Source: Vitellaria paradoxa | Taxonomy: Eukaryota > Streptophyta > Magnoliopsida > Ericales > Sapotaceae | Assembly: GCA_019916065.1 (NCBI GenBank) | Contig: CM034237.1 | Coordinates: forward strand, 39,538,485-39,602,484 | Length of the DNA: 64,000 nucleotides | Reading direction: 5' to 3' | In this document: one piece after another, positions 61,945-64,000 of the stretch | How positions within the stretch are numbered: the first letter of the stretch is position 1 | How the letters are laid out: each line of letters begins with the position of its first letter | Program-made: the position numbers and the translations under genes | The notes under the pieces: generated by a model | What the model was told of the DNA's origin: nothing | The model's database searches: none | The model's input: only the letters and a program-made list of their open reading frames with translations

Positions 61945-62062
61945 TTCTGTCAAACATTGCACTTTGGATAATAGTACAGGAGTATTAGTGCATAATACTG
62001 AAGTTAAGAGGATGAAAGTGATTTTCGACCTAAGTATAAAAGGTGTAAAAATAATTAATCCT
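61945..62062 (-). repeat. right terminal inverted repeat of the MULE
   Basis: Reverse complement starts AGGATTAATTATTTTTACAC; pairs with 56055-56172. Confidence 0.85.
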
Positions 62063-63207
62063 CTAATAATTATCTTTATTTTCAGTTGTCTTTGTAACAT
62101 TGGTCAATTTTTTTTTGTTGTTATTATTTTTTTTTCCAATTTTCTCTTCGCAGCATTAACTTTCTTTAAGAATCTTCTAATTTTAAATATTTTGGATGAC
62201 GTGGAATTGAAAAAATAATGAAAACACGCATTTTTCAAGTCTCTTTGAAATAAAAAAAAAAAAGATTTACAAAAATAAACTAGGTTAATTATATTTTTAC
62301 ACTATGTGAAAATTATTCAAGAATTGTACATAGATTACAAGTGCATCACCTACTGTATAATTATAACAGGGTGTTGTGAGAGGGAAATATTGTTTATGAA
62401 AGAAAACTTTACATAAAAATCAAGGAGATCGATACTCTTATTAGAACTTAAAAGGCATAGTTTCAACTGTGTATTTAGACTCATAACGGCAAAAAAAAAA
62501 TTCAACTTTTTCTGATTTTTTAGAATTTTTTAACTTTTTTCACACCAAAAGTCTTCAATTTTTTTCAACTTTCAATAATCTTTACCAATTTTTTTTTTAA
62601 ATTTTGCTTAATTTTTTTTTTAATTTTTACTAACTTTTTTTCATTCATTTTTAATTTTTTATACACTTTTTGAAAAACACATCAAACACCTAGAAATTTG
62701 TCAAACTTTCTATTTTTTAAATCAAAATTTGGCACTTCCAACAGTCACTATATAGATCAAAAATTACTTATTATGTATTTACTCCACACCCTTGTTAAAC
62801 CTAACAGAAAAAGATAATTTCTTAACAAATTCAAAAACATTCCGAAAGAAAAATACATCCAAATATGTATATATCCAAGGTAAGCCCAACACAAATGAAA
62901 ACAATGCTCAATTCATTTCTTACAGGGGCCAAAATAAAAAGAACAGTTTTATTCCATACACAAACATAATACGGCCAGTTGCTCCAGAAAGAATTTAGAG
63001 TAAGAAAAAGAAAAATCTAAAAAACAACAGAAGATTTTCAAGGGAGAAAATTGAGAGGGAAAAAAAATGAAATATGACTTGTACACAAATAAAGAATGGA
63101 TCACAACCTCAACTCCATAAACAATAAAATGAGAGAAACTGAAGAACATCAGATACTGAAGAACTGCTCGACCACTTGCTCCAATTTTGGGCTGCAATGA
63201 CTTCAGT
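62063..63207. other. intergenic DNA and 3' flank of the GDAP2-like gene
   Basis: AT-rich, with TTTTT/AACTTTTT low-complexity text at 62490-62660. The part nearest 63207 is probably 3' UTR of the minus-strand gene. No other gene is visible. Confidence 0.5.
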
Positions 63208-64000
63208 CTATGGTCGATTATATACATGTTTTGTTCTGGGATCCACAATTAGTCCTTTTCCTCCATTAACTTCCAAATCGTGCCTGCGTTCACACAAACT
63301 GAAAATTAAAAACAAAAACTTTTAATGCCCAATCCTACGTTATCAGCGCAGCGCAAGTTAGCGGGCCCAAATAACAAAGGGTAGCATGCCAATGGATAAG
63401 GTCCAATCACAAAATCAGTCCTCTAGCAAGGTCACCAACTTGTACAACAACAAAAATAAAGTGTAAATATATATATATATATATATATATCATGGCCATG
63501 GCAGCACAAAACCATCTCTTGCAGCTTTTTGACCATGATCATCGATGACCCATCTATCAAACTGAGGAGCCCCCAAATTGAAACCTTCCGATTAAAAAGA
63601 GTAACAAAATTTTAGAGCAGCACACAAAACTCAACTGAAACACAAAGTCGGGGATGTTCAGCTGCTCACGAGGAACATAATTGAATAGCTGCAAAAGCCG
63701 ATCAACATATACCACTTTTTTCCACACCTAGAGGTCAATTCCAAACAATTCAGTCAGCTCAGAGAAGTAACGCTCAAACTGATGACTAATGAAGAGTCAA
63801 CATACCACATTATCTACAAATAGTTGCAGAGCAAAAGTTGCAGCCTTCAGTCCAAATGTTGGATGAAGAACATATATTGCCTACATTGCAAAAGGGGAGC
63901 TTAATTCTTTTTTTTTTTTTTTTGAAGCAAAGAAAAGAAAACACGATATGTGAATTTTCAAATGGATAGAACATTAATTAGCCATCACATACATGAAGGT
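63208..64000 (-). CDS. GDAP2-like protein (macro + CRAL-TRIO family), 3' end only
   Basis: Three terminal exons on the minus strand are visible: 63880-63806 (AIYVLHPTFGLKAATFALQ.., 25 codons), 63727-63636 (VWKKVVYVDRLLQLFNYV.., REQLNIPDFVFQ) and 63283-63208 (HDLEVNGGKGLIVDPRTKHV, YNRP, stop TAG). Phases join (75, 92, 76 nt). The sequence is the C-terminal half of the Sec14/CRAL-TRIO lipid-binding domain of GDAP2-type proteins, which carry an ADP-ribose-binding macro domain in the N-terminal half. That part would lie beyond the right edge. The donor of the 63727-63636 exon is best read as CA|GTTGAG, giving VFQHDLE; CA-less donors six or eight bases earlier are possible. Arabidopsis At1g69340 is the likely counterpart (from memory). 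Confidence 0.85.
63467..63491. repeat. (AT)n microsatellite in a GDAP2-like intron
   Basis: An uninterrupted AT run of about 25 bp. Confidence 0.9.

Larger units (their letters stand above)
56055..62062 (+). mobile_element. Mutator-like element (MULE), 6.0 kb, with MURA remnant and opposite-strand GRF frame
   Basis: The left end (56055-~56172) and the reverse complement of the right end (~61945-62062) align over about 115 bp. Shared blocks include TTTACAC, ATACTTAG, TCCT(C)(C/T)TAACTTC, TTATGCA(T/C)TAATAC, TGTACT and AAAGTGCAA..TTTGAC. The flanks ATAATAATT (56046-56054) and CTAATAATT (62063-62071) form a 9-bp duplication with one difference, the size made by Mutator transposases. Inside are a decayed MURA gene on the plus strand and a decayed GRF zinc-finger gene on the minus strand. 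The left end lies about 60 bp from the inferred CLPF leader exon. Confidence 0.88.

Overview
The window looks like nuclear DNA of a eudicot plant, perhaps a woody one. It is strongly AT-rich, the genes have GT-AG introns, transposon debris is heavy, and the nearest recognisable relatives of the proteins are Arabidopsis ones. The species cannot be named from the sequence. There is no bacterial gene, CRISPR array or operon.

Four host genes are supported. (1) A DUF863 gene on the + strand: TATA/CT-rich promoter near 9.4-9.6 kb, non-coding first exon, 6.4 kb leader intron, coding exons 16146-20088, 1102 aa. (2) A PLS-type pentatricopeptide-repeat (PPR) gene on the - strand (44615-46958), broken by four separate one-base insertions and close to Arabidopsis At1g69350. 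(3) A complete eight-coding-exon gene for the chloroplast Clp-protease adaptor ClpF on the - strand (48794-54842, 337 aa), with a separate leader exon near 55.9 kb. (4) The 3' end of a GDAP2-like gene (macro plus CRAL-TRIO family) on the - strand, running off the right edge. DUF863, PPR and GDAP2-like genes correspond, from memory, to the Arabidopsis neighbours At1g69360, At1g69350 and At1g69340, so the locus appears to be an old syntenic block inflated by transposons, with ClpF lying inside it.

Between the genes are transposable elements whose ends can be read. A ~3.3 kb solo LTR (22321-38330) was opened by three later insertions: a very small TRIM retrotransposon (23918-24542, - strand), a decayed chromovirus-type Ty3/gypsy element with 2 kb LTRs (26093-34988), and a 3.2 kb hAT transposon (35143-38299). 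A 516 bp non-autonomous hAT element sits in the DUF863 leader intron. A 6 kb Mutator-like element (56055-62062) with ~115 bp inverted ends carries a decayed MURA transposase and, on the opposite strand, a decayed GRF-type zinc-finger reading frame. It abuts the ClpF leader exon, so it has probably replaced or reshaped the ClpF promoter. Several MITEs and a 1.5 kb long-inverted-repeat element lie in the first 15 kb.

I found no wholly new cellular system. The most interesting items are the MULE carrying the GRF frame next to ClpF, the TRIM with a 59 bp interior, the nested stack, and a possible 11-codon upstream ORF that ends directly against the DUF863 start codon. All boundaries were read by eye; splice sites and identities need transcript and homology checks.
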